A stretch of 64,000 nt of DNA from Campanula takesimana. Lineage: Eukaryota; Streptophyta; Magnoliopsida; Asterales; Campanulaceae. Both the position numbers and the translations under genes were made by a program. The first letter of the stretch is position 1, and each line of letters starts with the position of its first letter. Where the stretch lies: the NCBI GenBank assembly GCA_026119855.1, contig JAOWBW010000425.1, positions 1,437,371 through 1,501,370 of the forward strand, read 5' to 3'. Below the pieces are notes generated by a model. The model did not search any database. It was not told the origin of the DNA and saw only the letters and a program-made list of their open reading frames with translations. Positions 12,261-23,700 of this stretch are shown piece by piece.

Positions 12261-12931
12261 AAAAAAGTATTTCAATCGTTCTTGAGATATAAAAAATGCT
12301 TTACTTTGATTTTCATAATCTATTTGAACTAACGTTGAACAATATTTCATAAAAAAGTACTTCAATTGTTGTTGGGATATTAAAAAATGCTTTACTTTGA
12401 TTTTGGTCACCAAAAAACAGTCGCCGGAAAACAGTCGCCGGAGGTGGTCGCCGGGAAAATAATCGCCGGAGGTGGTGGGGATTGGTGGCCAAAAGTGGTT
12501 ATGGTGGCTGTGGAGAGGAAGTGAAATGATGTGGAGAGGGGCATTCATGTAATTTCATGTCATTTAGTAAGGGCATGAGTGTCCTTCTAACAAACTATGG
12601 ACTAGGTGGTAAAATCTGAAATTCCTTGTCCTTGGTGGTAGTTTCCATTAGGATGAGGGACTATATGGCAGTTGCCCCAATAAGAATAACAGAAAACAAA
12701 AGGATATTTCACATCTACATACAGTTTCCAGGTAGAGTGAGATTGAGACATGAGCAGCCTCTTTAGAGTTTTCTTCACCATGGGGGATGGGAGACCGCCG
12801 ATCGATTTGGTGCCGGAATCTGTGAGAGGGCTGGTATTTGGGGATTTATGGACCAACAACAGGAGAATAGTGCAGGCCTTGTTGTTGACTTGGAGTTGGG
12901 CTGGAGAAGAGGAAGGAAGCCGGAGAAGAGT

Positions 12932-12938
<7 letters not shown>

Positions 12939-12965
<27 letters not shown>
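12939..12965. repeat. GA microsatellite
   Basis: An uninterrupted GA dinucleotide run. It opens spurious reading frames on both strands. Confidence 0.9.
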
Positions 12966-12969
<4 letters not shown>

Positions 12970-13608
12970 TGGCCGGAGTTGTAGATCTGGGAGGCGGAGA
13001 AGGAGGGGGTGGCCGGGGATGGGTAGCACAGAGAGATTGTAATTTTTTAGGGTTCGCCGGAGTTTAGAGAGGGGCTTGGAGGGGTTCGCCTGAGGTCGGG
13101 GAGGTGTTCGCCGGAGGTAATGGAGTGGTCGGAGGGTCGCCGGAGTTCGGAGAGGGGCTCAGAGGGGTTTGCCGGAGGTCGGGGAGGAATTCACCGGAGG
13201 TAATGGAGTTGGAGGGAGAGCGGCGGGGTCGCCGGAGTTGGGAACCGGAGAAGGAGGGGTCGCCGGGGTTAGGAGGGGAGGGGTCGCCGGTGAGTTAGAG
13301 AGAGAAGAGAGAGGGAGAGAGAAAAAAAAATTCTCTGGGTGTGTGAATAAGAGAGTAGGGGAGGCAGGGGTGTAGTTAATAGACTAAAGGACTATATGGT
13401 TACATAAAATATTTTGTAGGACTAGGACGTAAATTGAAAATATGCTTGTCCTAATACGTAGATTCAATATTACTCAGGGACTAGGAGGTAATTTTCTCAT
13501 TCTTATTTTGCGTGTGACAGTAAGGTTGAAGGATTGTGGTTTGTGAAATATTTTTTTTATGTCATTTTTGGTTTTAGAAAACATGGGGAATGGTCAAAAT
13601 ATATTATA

Positions 13609-13754
13609 CTCCCTCCGTCCCATTTTAAACTTCAAAATTTATATTTTAGGTGTCTCATTTTAAACTTTAAAACCTAAAAAAGAAAGTTTTTTAAGCAATA
13701 ATTTAAGTTATTTAAATTATTTTTATAAAGATTATTATATTTATTGATACACTA
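13609..13754. mobile_element. Truncated Stowaway-like MITE
   Basis: A left end CTCCCTCCGTCCCATTTTAA preceded by TA is present. No matching right end is visible before or after the next MITE. Confidence 0.5.
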
Positions 13755-13757
13755 TTA

Positions 13758-14041
13758 CTCCCTCCGTCCCACCTCACTTGAGACTTATTTCCTTTTTGGT
13801 CTGTCTCACTTCACTTGAGACTTCCCAAAATGGCAATCTTTTTATAATTTTATATTCAATCTACCCCACCCACTCATTCTCTCTTTTCATTTTCCACCAC
13901 ACAATTCATTCAACCAACCTACTATTAACCCCACTCATTCTCTCTCTTCATTTTCTACCACACATTTTCTTTATTTTATTCTTTTTCCTTAGTTATTGTG
14001 CCCACCCCTTAGGGGTCTCAAGTGAGGTGGGACGGAGGGAG
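13758..14041. mobile_element. Stowaway-like MITE
   Basis: CTCCCTCCGTCCCACCTCAC at the left and its inverse GTGAGGTGGGACGGAGGGAG at the right, TA on each side. Near-identical in type to the copy at 45569. Confidence 0.9.
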
Positions 14042-14610
14042 TATATATTATCAATATCAATTTTTAGATTCACATTAGAATAATTAAAGTAAAATACGTT
14101 ATTACTCAAAGTTTATGCAAACTAACAATGAACAAGCAAAAGACTAATTTTCTAAATCAAAGGAAGTATGTTTTCAAGTTGGTGTTTCTCGTGTAAATTT
14201 CAAATTTATAATTTCTAGTTTTGAACGTACTAGAGTGGAATTTTTTCTCAAATAATTCCTTTTTTTTTTTTTTAAGTATTTACCAAAGTGACAACTTTTT
14301 CAAAGTATGTACCAAAGTGACCAAATTTGAGGTAATTCGCTTGTGGAAAAAGCGAATTAAGTAATTCGCTAACATGAAAAGCGAATTATTCTTTGACCTG
14401 ATTAGCCGCGCTTTGCATTACGGAAATAATTAGCCGTTAAGTATTTCGCTTCCTGTAGAAGCGAATTACCCTTCAACGGATACCCGTTGACTTATTGCAA
14501 AGAATTCAAATAAAAAAAGTGGAAGATTAGAAAGAAAGTACCAAAGCTCGTCTGACACGTTTTTTTCTCTTAACTCTAGTATAGCACTTTATAAAAACTC
14601 GTTTTACATA

Positions 14611-14845
14611 CTCCCTCCGTCTCGCTCGAATTAGGATTCTTGGTCAAGTAATTTATACTTTCACCAACGATTTGAAGAAAAATACTTATCTTAATGAAAA
14701 TCTAAAAAATAGTTATTTAGCTTATTATTAATAGTGATACAATAACAATTTAAATTTTTTATTAGCATCATTATTTTTATTCAAATTATTGGTCAAAATA
14801 CGAATTGCTTGACCAAGAATCCTAATTCGAGCGGGACGGAGGGAG
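14611..14845. mobile_element. Stowaway-like MITE inside the foldback
   Basis: CTCCCTCCGTCTCGCTCGAA and inverse TTCGAGCGGGACGGAGGGAG, TA duplicated. The same end sequence recurs inverted at about 15348-15386 on the other arm of the foldback. Confidence 0.85.
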
Positions 14846-14934
14846 TATACTATTGTTTAAATAAATAGCCTTTCACAGATTCTTATGCATAAGATTAAAT
14901 CTGCGAAACCTTTTAGTATACCTCTACTTATGTA

Positions 14935-15204
14935 CTCCCTCCATTCCAAGTAAGTTGAAACATTGTCATATTTAGGGCATTTCACTTAAGTTGTAACAAT
15001 CTAAAAATGGAAGTTTTTTATTACTTTAATAATTCTCCACTCATTCTCTCTCTTCCTTCCAACCACTCATTATTCTCAACTCATTTTCTTTCCTTCCCCA
15101 CTAATTCTCTCTCTTCCTCACCACCTTTCATTCTTAATAAAATATTATATCCTTAATTCTCCAACTTCAAAATAAATATTTCAAGTTACTTGAAACAGAG
15201 GGAG
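14935..15204. mobile_element. Stowaway-like MITE inside the foldback
   Basis: CTCCCTCCATTCCAAGTAAG and inverse CTTGAAACAGAGGGAG with TA flanks. Confidence 0.8.
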
Positions 15205-15939
15205 TACATATTATATTACTAGAAAAAAAAAATTGGTTGGTGGATAAACGCTTTCGGTGGAAGGAAAAGAAAAGAGAAAGGTACTATCACAGTAATCATC
15301 AAAAAAATGTAGAGAATAAAATTTTAAATTTGGTTTAAATGGAAGTAAGTTTGACCAAGAATCTTAATTCGAGCGGGACGTAGGGAGTACGTAAAACGAG
15401 TTTTTATAAAGTGCTATACTAGAGTTAAGAGAAAAAAACGTGTCAGACGAGCTTTGGTACTTTCTTTCTAATCTTCCACTTTTTTTATTTGAATTCTTTG
15501 CAATAAGTCAACGGGTATCCGTTGAAGGGTAATTCGCTTCTACAGGAAGCGAAATACTTAACGGCTAATTATTTCCGTAATGCAAAGCGCGGCTAATCAG
15601 GTAAAAGAATAATTCACTTTTCATGTTAGCGAATTACTTAATTCGCTTATACCACAAGCGAATTACCTCAAACTTGGTCACTTTGGTACATACTTTGAAA
15701 AAGTTGTCACTTTGGTAAATACTTAAAAAAAAAAAGGAATTATTTGAGAAAAAATTCAGCTACTAGAGTGCTTGTAAATTGTAAAATAATGGGTACTTTA
15801 GAGATGTTCTCAAGTTTCGGTTGTTTCATATAGATAACTGAGAATACCCGAGAAGTTCTTATTGTTTTTTGAAAAACCAAGAATGAGAAGTTTCTTTATT
15901 GCCTTAAGTTTGATTGTCTTTTTAGTTGTTGACAAGTGA

Positions 15940-16705
15940 GATTTAGTAGTTGACAACTGAGAACTTCCTGATAAGTTCTCAGTGGTTTGGTCGTCGGAGT
16001 TGGTGACCGCAGGAGTTGATCATGCTTTTAGTAGTTTAGTTGAAAACTGAGAACTTACTGATATGTTCTAAGTTGCTTGGTCGCTAGAGAGGTCACCGAA
16101 GTTGATCGTGTTCTTCTATTTAGTTGACAACTGAGAACTTAGTGATAAGTTCTCAGTTGTTTGGTCATCGGAGTTGGTCGCCGCCGGAGTTGATCTTGTT
16201 CTTAGTAGCTTAGTTGACAACTGAGAACTTACTAATAAGTTCTCAACTGTTTGGTCGCTGGAGTTGGTGGTTGCCGGAGTTGTTCGTGTTCTTAGTAGTT
16301 TAGTTGACAACTGAGAACTTACTGATAAGTTCTCAGTTGTTTGGTCGCCGGAGTTGGTGGTCGTCGGAGTTGGTGGTCCTCGGGTTTGATTGTGTTCTTA
16401 GTAGTTTAGTTGGCAACTGAGAACTTACTGATAAATTCTCAGTTGTTTGGTCGCCGGAGTTGGTCGCCGGAGTTGTTCGTGTTCTTACTAGTTTAGTTGA
16501 CAACTGAGAACTTACTGATAAGTTCTCAACTGTTTGGTTGCCGGAGTTGGTAGTCGCCGGAGTTGTTCATGTTCTTAGTAGTTTAGTTGACAACTGAGAA
16601 CTTACTGATAAGTTCTCAGTTGTTTGGTCGCCGGAGTTGGTGGTGTTATTAGTAGTTTAGTTGACAACCGAGAACTTACTGATAAGTTCTCAACTGTTTG
16701 GTTGC
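15940..16705. repeat. Hairpin minisatellite, about nine ~90-bp units
   Basis: Each unit has the palindrome AACTGAGAACTT...AAGTTCTCAGTT (12-bp arms, loop ACTGAT), followed by TGGTCGCCGGAGTTGG words and a CTTAGTAGTTTAGTT link. Units start near 15945, 16035, 16121, 16210, 16303, 16405, 16495, 16585 and 16665. An ORF here is a by-product of the repeat. Confidence 0.85.
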
Positions 16706-16736
16706 TGGAAGGTCACTTAAGCTATATATATATATA

Positions 16737-18965
16737 GGTAGGTGCTCAAATGAGAACCTAAATATCATGAGAACCATGAGAACCAAAGATTGCCATTGGA
16801 TTAGACACAAATCAAGGGTTTAGATTACCTTTTTAGTTTAAAAATTCGGTGGCATTCTTGTAATTAGGTTGACAGACAAAGGAAAGGGCAAAATATCATG
16901 TGTGTTCTAGAATTTTCCACGTCATCACCCAAAATTTCCCTAAATTTTCAAAATTAAATATCTCATTAACTACAAATCGAAAAAATAATCCGAGAACACT
17001 GATTTTTTGGTCTCGACGAGACGAATCAAACTACATCCCTGAAGATAGGGTTTTGAAAAAATAATATTGAACAACGTCTAATTTTTAAAATACGCTTAGA
17101 TACAATATGTGTTTGCCTATTGTATCTAACTGTATTGTTATGAACATTGTATTGGATACAAATGGCTATTTAGCTATTGTATCTAACAGCAATGTGTCAA
17201 CATTGCTGTTGGATACAATAGGTGTTTGCCTATTGTATTTAACTAAATTGTTATGAACATTGTTGTTGGATACAAATAGCTATTTAGCTATTGTATCTAA
17301 CAGCAATGTGTCAACATTGCTGTTGGATACAATAGGTGTTTGCCTATTGTATCTAACTGAATTGTTATGAACATTGTATTTGATACAATAGCTATTTAGC
17401 TATCAACATTGCTGTTGGATACAATAGGTGTTTGCCTATTGTATCTAACTGAATTGTTATGAACAATTTTGCCTATTGTATCCAACAACAATGTTGACAC
17501 ATTGCTGTTAGATACAATAGCTAAATAGCTATTGTATCCAATACAATGTTCATAACAATTCAGTTAGATACAATAGGCAAACACCTATTGTATCCAACAG
17601 CAATGTTGACACATTGCTGTTAGATACAATAGCTAAATAGCTATTTGTATCCAGCAATGTTGATACATTGCTGTTAGATACAATAGCTAAATAGCTATTT
17701 GAATCCAACAGCAATGTTCATAACAATTCAGTTAGATACAATAGGCAAACACCTATTGTATCCAACAGCAATGTTGACACATTGTTGTTAGATACAATAG
17801 CTAAATAGCTATTTGTATCCAACATCAATGTTCATAACAATTTAGTTAGATAAAATAGGCAAACACCTATTGTATCCAACAGCAATCTTGATACATTGCT
17901 GTTAGATACAATAGCTAAATAGCTATTTGAATCCAACAGCAATGTTCATAACAATTCAATTAGATACAATAGGCAAACACCTATTGTATCCAACAGCAAT
18001 GTTGACACATTGCTGTTAGATACAATAGCTAAATAGCTATTTGTATCCAATACAATGTTCATAACAATTCCGTTAGATACAATAGGCAAACATCTATTGT
18101 AACCAACAACAATGTTGACACATTGCTGTTAGATACAATAGCTAAATAACTATTTGTATCTAACAGCAATTTTCATACACATTGTTATTGGATACACTAG
18201 CTACTCCCCTGTTGTATGCAATGCGATATTCATATCAATACAGTTAGATACAATAGCAAACACCTATTGTATCCAACATCAATGTTGACACATTGCTATA
18301 TAGATACAATAGCTAAATAGCTATCGTATCCAATACATTGTTCATAACAATTCAGTTAGATACAATATGCAAACGCCTATTGTATCCAACAGCAATATTG
18401 ACACATTGCTGTTAGATACAATAGGTAAATAGCTATTTGTATCCAATAGCAATGTTCATAACAATTCAGTTAGATACAATAGGCAAACACCTATTGTATC
18501 CAACATCAATGTGGACACATTGCTGTTAGATACAATAGCTAAATAATCATTTGTATCCAATACAATGTTCATAACAATCCAGTTAGATACAATAGGCAAA
18601 CACCTATTGTATCTAAGCGTATTTTAAAAATTTGTCGTTCAATATTATTTTTTCAAAACCCTATCTTCAGGGATGTAGTTTGATTCGTCTCGTCGAGACA
18701 AAAAAATCAGTGTTCTCGGATTATTTTTTCGATTTATAATTAATGAGATTTAATTTTGAAAATTTAGGGAAATTTTGGGTGATGATGTGGCAAATTCTGG
18801 AACACACATGGTATTTTGCCCTTCCCTTTGTTTGTCAACCTAATTACAAGAATGCCACCGAAGTTTTAAACTAAAAAAGTAATCTAAACCCTTGATTTGT
18901 GTCTAATCCAATGGCTATCATTGGTTCTCATGGTTCTCATGTAATTGAGTTCTCATAACAGCATG

Positions 18966-18969
<4 letters not shown>
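16737..18969. mobile_element. Foldback element built of short palindromes
   Basis: Outer arms 16737-17100 and 18610-18969 are ~90% identical inverted copies, each containing GTCTCGACGAGAC and TGAAGATAGGGTTTTG or inverses. Between them lie tandem ~113-bp units. Each unit has four modules: GATACAATAGGCAAACACC and the matching CCTATTGTATC; AACAGCAATG..CATTGCTGTT; GATACAATAGC..AGCTATTGTATC; and ATTGTTATGAACAAT-like. Units run in one orientation up to about 17465 and in the opposite orientation afterwards, with more copies on the right. Both ends sit in TA-dinucleotide tracts. No ORF of interest. Confidence 0.85.
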
Positions 18970-18970
<1 letters not shown>

Positions 18971-19018
<48 letters not shown>

Positions 19019-19225
19019 ATTGTGGGAATTGTATCCCCATCTGATTGTGCGTCTTGCATGTTGTCATCGTATGGATCGCCTAGTCCTGGATAAGACCATG
19101 GCCTTTCATCATTGGTGATGTGCTGTTCGTCTAATGTCTCGCCTTCTCCCAGAAATGGTAGAAGCATGTTCCAGTTGTCTGTTGCCCAAAGTTGTATGTA
19201 ATGTCCTTCCGCCATTAGCTTATAG

Positions 19226-19275
<50 letters not shown>
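18971..19275. repeat. Two TA microsatellites flanking a 199-bp unique segment
   Basis: TA runs lie at about 18971-19016 and 19216-19275. The segment between them contains an ATG-started minus-strand frame from 19215 down into the TA run. Its start, MAEGHYIQLWATDNW, is not of simple-repeat composition. It could be a captured exon fragment; I do not recognise it. Confidence 0.6.
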
Positions 19276-19278
<3 letters not shown>

Positions 19279-19510
19279 GCGCCGGAGTGGTCGCCGGAAA
19301 TGGTGGTCGCCGGAGTTGTTGACCGGAGAAGGTGGTGAGGGATAGCCTAAGGGGGTAGTGGTTGGGGTGAAAGTAAAATGTTGAGAGGTTGTAGTTAGTA
19401 AAATGTTGAGGAAGATGTAAGCTAGGGACTATATGGTTAGTTAAAATATTCCTTGTCCTAAGAGGTAAATAAGGTTATGTTGAGGGACTATATGGTAAAT
19501 GCCCCCTTTT
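19276..19510. repeat. CGCCGG-rich remnant with a GGGACTATATGGT end
   Basis: The segment starts with CGCCGGAGTGGTCGCCGG words and ends GGGACTATATGGTAAATGCCCC. Similar GGACTATATGG words occur near 12659 and 13389 in the large element at 9813-13499. It is probably the right end of a relative whose left part was displaced by the foldback insertion. Confidence 0.4.
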
Positions 19511-20717
19511 TCAACAGATTCATTTGGAGAAGACTTTTTCCAATACAGTTTGAGAAAAAAGTTCTCAATTGTAGGTAGCTATTTTAAATTGAGTATGTGA
19601 TGGAAGTCTTGTTTGTTTTCAGTATCTTGAGTTGTTATATTATGTGTTAAGATTAATGTCACACAAGTTGATTTTAAATAATTCAAAAGAGCAAATATAA
19701 TGACATACCCGAACGGATCTTGCATCCATCAAGTTCTTGGATAATTATGCCTTTAGGTTTGTGCAGGAAGAATGGGTCATGCTGAGTTAATCTTCTAATT
19801 GTTACAATTTGCTTTATGTTTTTGTATACTGCATTCTCGTGTTACATCTAGGTGTAGATGAATTTCATACAAAATTGATGTGTATAATGTGAAATATCAG
19901 GATGTAATATGTATATCAGTTATGTGGTTATGTTGTTATTTCAATAAACACGAGTCCCTATTTAACTAATATAAACCAATGGCCTAAATGAACTTTGTTT
20001 GAAGATTCGAGTCAGGAGGTGAAGGGTATTTAAATTTCTATAGCATCTATTTTTACTTTAAACTGAGATGTACTATTGCAGAGGGCTTTACTGATATAAA
20101 TGTCAGTATGTTTCCAGCTTCTACATGGCATCATTTTAGTACTCATTTGTTTATCTTTAACACTGAAAAAATTTGGACCCTCTAACTTTGTGCTCTCTGA
20201 TTGCTTTAGGGAGATAACTAGGTACGTGTTGATTGGTTCTAGTTTTGAAGGGCATTTTCCATTCTTAGCTTCTCGAGAATAGAATGCAGTATTTCCTTTT
20301 CTTGCGAGGAGCTCTTTTGAACTAGAGATATAGGAAGCTTGTTGGTTGTAACTTGTATGTATGCGTGCGTGTGTGTTGACTGACTTTGCTCGGAACCATT
20401 CCACACATCAGAGATATGTACAGTTAATGTGCTTGTGGGAAGAATGATTATTCTTGTAATGCTTTATTAGTGAATTGAGTTTGATCGTTGTTGATCTTAC
20501 TTTCAGGAAGCATGAGCGGATGATTTGTCCGATGGACCGAGTTCTGCATATTTACAAGAAAAAAAGCTTTTCTCATATTCTTTTGTGCGCCGCTTCACTC
20601 TATTTCGTCTTTTTTCAGTAAGTTCTTTACTAATTATTTTAAAATGCACAAATCTTGGTCTTGTTTATTGATGCTTCGATCCGGGAAAGATAACTATGAG
20701 GAAACTGAATCCTTCCT
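19511..20717. other. Downstream flank of the ceramidase gene
   Basis: Non-repetitive and AT-rich, with no convincing coding region. The part next to 20717 should contain the ceramidase 3' UTR. Confidence 0.45.
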
Positions 20718-23700
20718 TTATGAAACAGTAAATCCACTAGATGCACCAGTGAAGTACTTTATAGGAGATCCTATAGTTTTCTTTGATGATCCAAAGTGCC
20801 TAAGTCGGTAAACTCCATTACTAGCCTCATCAGGCACTTGCCACTCGATGGTTGCCAACCCATACAAACTACTATTATCCAAACCCCACTTAAAGAACAA
20901 GCTGAAATCGTCATCATCATATGCTGGGACCCACTTTTCCCCTCTAAGCATCTCCACCACAGCAAATGTGCCTTCTGTCAATAGATCATATCTAGGGGTC
21001 GGGCTCCAAAATGTGGCACTTGGTCTATCTCCTTTCGTAAATGAGCCACCTTTAGGTAGTTTTATGTCTTGTTTCATGTCACCAAAGTGTATACCTGGTG
21101 GTGGTGAGTCACCGGATGGGTCCTGCACGAGCTTAAGTTGGACAGAGGAGAGATCTGGAGGGGACGGACCTTTTTTGACAGTCTTATCACCTTTCGCCAT
21201 CGACGTCGCTAGTTTATTGAATTCTTGGATGTATGCTGATAAGGTATGAGGTCCGTAGAGCGTTGAAGCAGCCTGTACAGTGCAATTGTTTAGTTTCAAG
21301 TTTTAGAAAAAATTAAGTACTACTCCCTCCGTCTTGCAATTTTCTCCAAAATATTTGTTGTTTTGCTATTCTCAAGAAATCATTACCCTTGTTTACCAAT
21401 TATACCCTCATTTATGATTATTCAATGTCATAGTAAAAGCATTTAATTGGCTAGGTACTTGAAAATTTTCAAGGGCAATTTAGTCTATTAGGCATGTATT
21501 GATTGCAATGCTTAATACTCCGTTCCAGAAAAGTTGAAACATTTACTTTGGAGTTGGGAAATTAAGGATATAATATTATATTAAGAATGAAAGGTAGAGA
21601 GGAAGAGAGAGAATTAGTGGGGGGTGGAAAGAGAATTGAGTGGAGAATAATGAGTGGTTGGGAGGAAGAGAGAGAATGAGTGGAGGATTATAAAAGTAAT
21701 AAAAAACTTCCATTTTTGGATTGTTGCAACTTTTGTGAAATACCCTAATGGCAAAATGTTGCAACTTCCTTAGAACGGAGGGAGTATGTGTTATGTGTGA
21801 AATCTCTAGAACTACAAGTATTTTGGGACGGAGGGAGTAGCAGATAAGATGAAAAATGGACATTAACTTCTGGCCTATGCGGTCACACTGCACAGAAATT
21901 TGACTTTTATAGTAAACGAGTGACATTTTATAGTAACATGAGTTATATCTAATAGTAACATGAGTTACATGTTATAGTAAGATGTATTACATTTATTCGG
22001 ACTTCTGTGCAGTCGGACTGCACAAACCCTGAATTCGTTAAAGATTACCTCGTATCGTTGTTGCTTGTATTCCTCGAAAGTTGCTATGTATTGTGAGTAA
22101 GTGTTGGTCAAGCCTGCTATTACAACTTGTGTTTGATCATCGAATTCACCATTACTATTACGTATGAGTGTCGCCTTAACCGACTCCCTTAGACGTCTGC
22201 CAGCCATTGTCGTGAACTCTGCAAAAACTCTATCAATTTCAGATGTTTATTCTGGAAATTACTTGGCAAGAACCAAATTAGTCTTGAATAGGGTACATGT
22301 GAAATGAACAGATGACAAACCTCCAGGTACGGATAGTATGACCAGTTTCCCTATCCTTATAATTTGTATTGGAAGAATCGCGGGCTGCATTAGAATGAAC
22401 GAATAAGTTACTCACTCCGTCTCAAAAGAAGAGGTCATAGTTGACTAGTCAAACATTTTAAGCTCGTAACACGGTGGCTATAAGTAGTTAATTGACTTTA
22501 CCGCCCATGCATAGGGTACAAACATTTCGCCTGTGGACAGCAGAACAGACTTAGGTTGCTGACAATCTACTTGATATTGACTTGGTTTCTTCAAAGAATC
22601 TCTTACTCTCTTCCAGAACGCGTTAATCTGTAATCACAAAACACTTCTCAAAATGCGACTGTACTGGTCCCACATGGAAACCAATTGTTGAATCGAGCAA
22701 AAAAATATACTCTCTCCATCCCAAAACGAAATTCCCACTTTTTCGGCCGTGACTACGAATGAACTTTGAGCAATAATTTTAAGTTAATTTAACTATCCTA
22801 ATGAAAATCTAAAACTTGTTATTGATAGTAGGGCAAATTACAATTTAGGGCCTAATGTCTACGAGGCGGTTGCAGTTTAGGGCCTGACGTCTAAAATTTG
22901 GCGATTTAGGGCCTGACTTGACATTTTCGTTGTAGAATGGGGCTTTTTAACGGTTTTGTTAGAAAAGTTAGTTAAGTCACATGTGATTTGCACGTGATTG
23001 ACGAAATGGGTCAATTTGAAATGAGAATTAGTGCTTAAGGGGTAAAATATAAATACTTAAATTTAAAGTCGCAAAATATAAGTTTTCAAATTTTAAATTT
23101 AAATATTTAAATAAAATATCTAATATATTAAATTTTTGATTTAATTTTTTTAAATAAATAATCATTTCCCTTCAAGAATATTTTTTTTCAGAGAAAATTG
23201 ATAAGTTTTGTCCATCTAAATTGATGGATATGGTTGTCAATGGTGTTTTGAGACGAGAGAGATGACGAAAATGGGAGGTTGGAAGCGAAAGATCTAAATC
23301 TGGAAAAAAAAATATTTTTTTCAAAGAAAATTCATAATTTGTTTGTTTTTTTTAAAAAAAAAAATTATATAAATATTTTTATTTAGATATGGGAAAAAAA
23401 TTGTCAAAATATTTTGTCAAAAATAATTTATTTATTTATATTTAAAAATAATGAAAATAGAAGTTTTAATATATTAGTTATTTTTTTCAAAATTTTAATT
23501 TAAAACTTGAAAATTCATATTTTGTGACTTTAAGTTTAAGTATTTATATTTAACCCCTTAAGAACTAATTCTCATTTCATATCGATCCATTTCGTCAATC
23601 ACATGTGACTTAACTGACTTTTCTAACGAAAACCGTTAAAAAGCCCCATTTTGCTAAGAAAATGTCAAGTCAGGCCCCATTTCGCTAAATTTTGCACGTT

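Larger units (their letters stand above)
9813..13499. mobile_element. Large terminal-inverted-repeat element, non-autonomous
   Basis: Left end GAGAAAATTACCTCCTAATC and right end its inverse (GGGACTAGGAGGTAATTTTCTC). Subterminal sequences also mirror each other with ACCTAGTCC / GGACTAGG words. The flanks are similar but not a clean target duplication. The interior is non-coding: a GGCG-rich nested block (about 10139-10880), a three-copy tandem repeat (11530-12250), CGCCGG-rich segments and a GA microsatellite (12939-12965). I see no transposase. Superfamily unknown; Mutator-like is a guess. Confidence 0.55.
14238..15760. mobile_element. Foldback element with ~370-bp arms
   Basis: The left arm (14238-14650) and right arm (15348-15757) are near-perfect inverted copies. 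They start GAATTTTTTCTCAAATAATT and include AGTACCAAAGCTCGTC inverted as GACGAGCTTTGGTACT. A 10-bp direct repeat TACTAGAGTG flanks both sides (14228-14237 and 15761-15770), with three extra bases at the right. This is compatible with a Mutator-type 9-10 bp duplication. The centre carries two Stowaway-like MITEs. No coding capacity. Confidence 0.8.

Noticed and set aside
12750..13375. Several G/R/E-rich ORFs around the GA run
   Set aside because: Produced by the GA microsatellite and CGCCGG repeats on both strands; no protein family resemblance.
16116..16310. Minus-strand ORF with repeated STKLLRTRTTPA
   Set aside because: A translation of the hairpin minisatellite; it repeats with the DNA unit.
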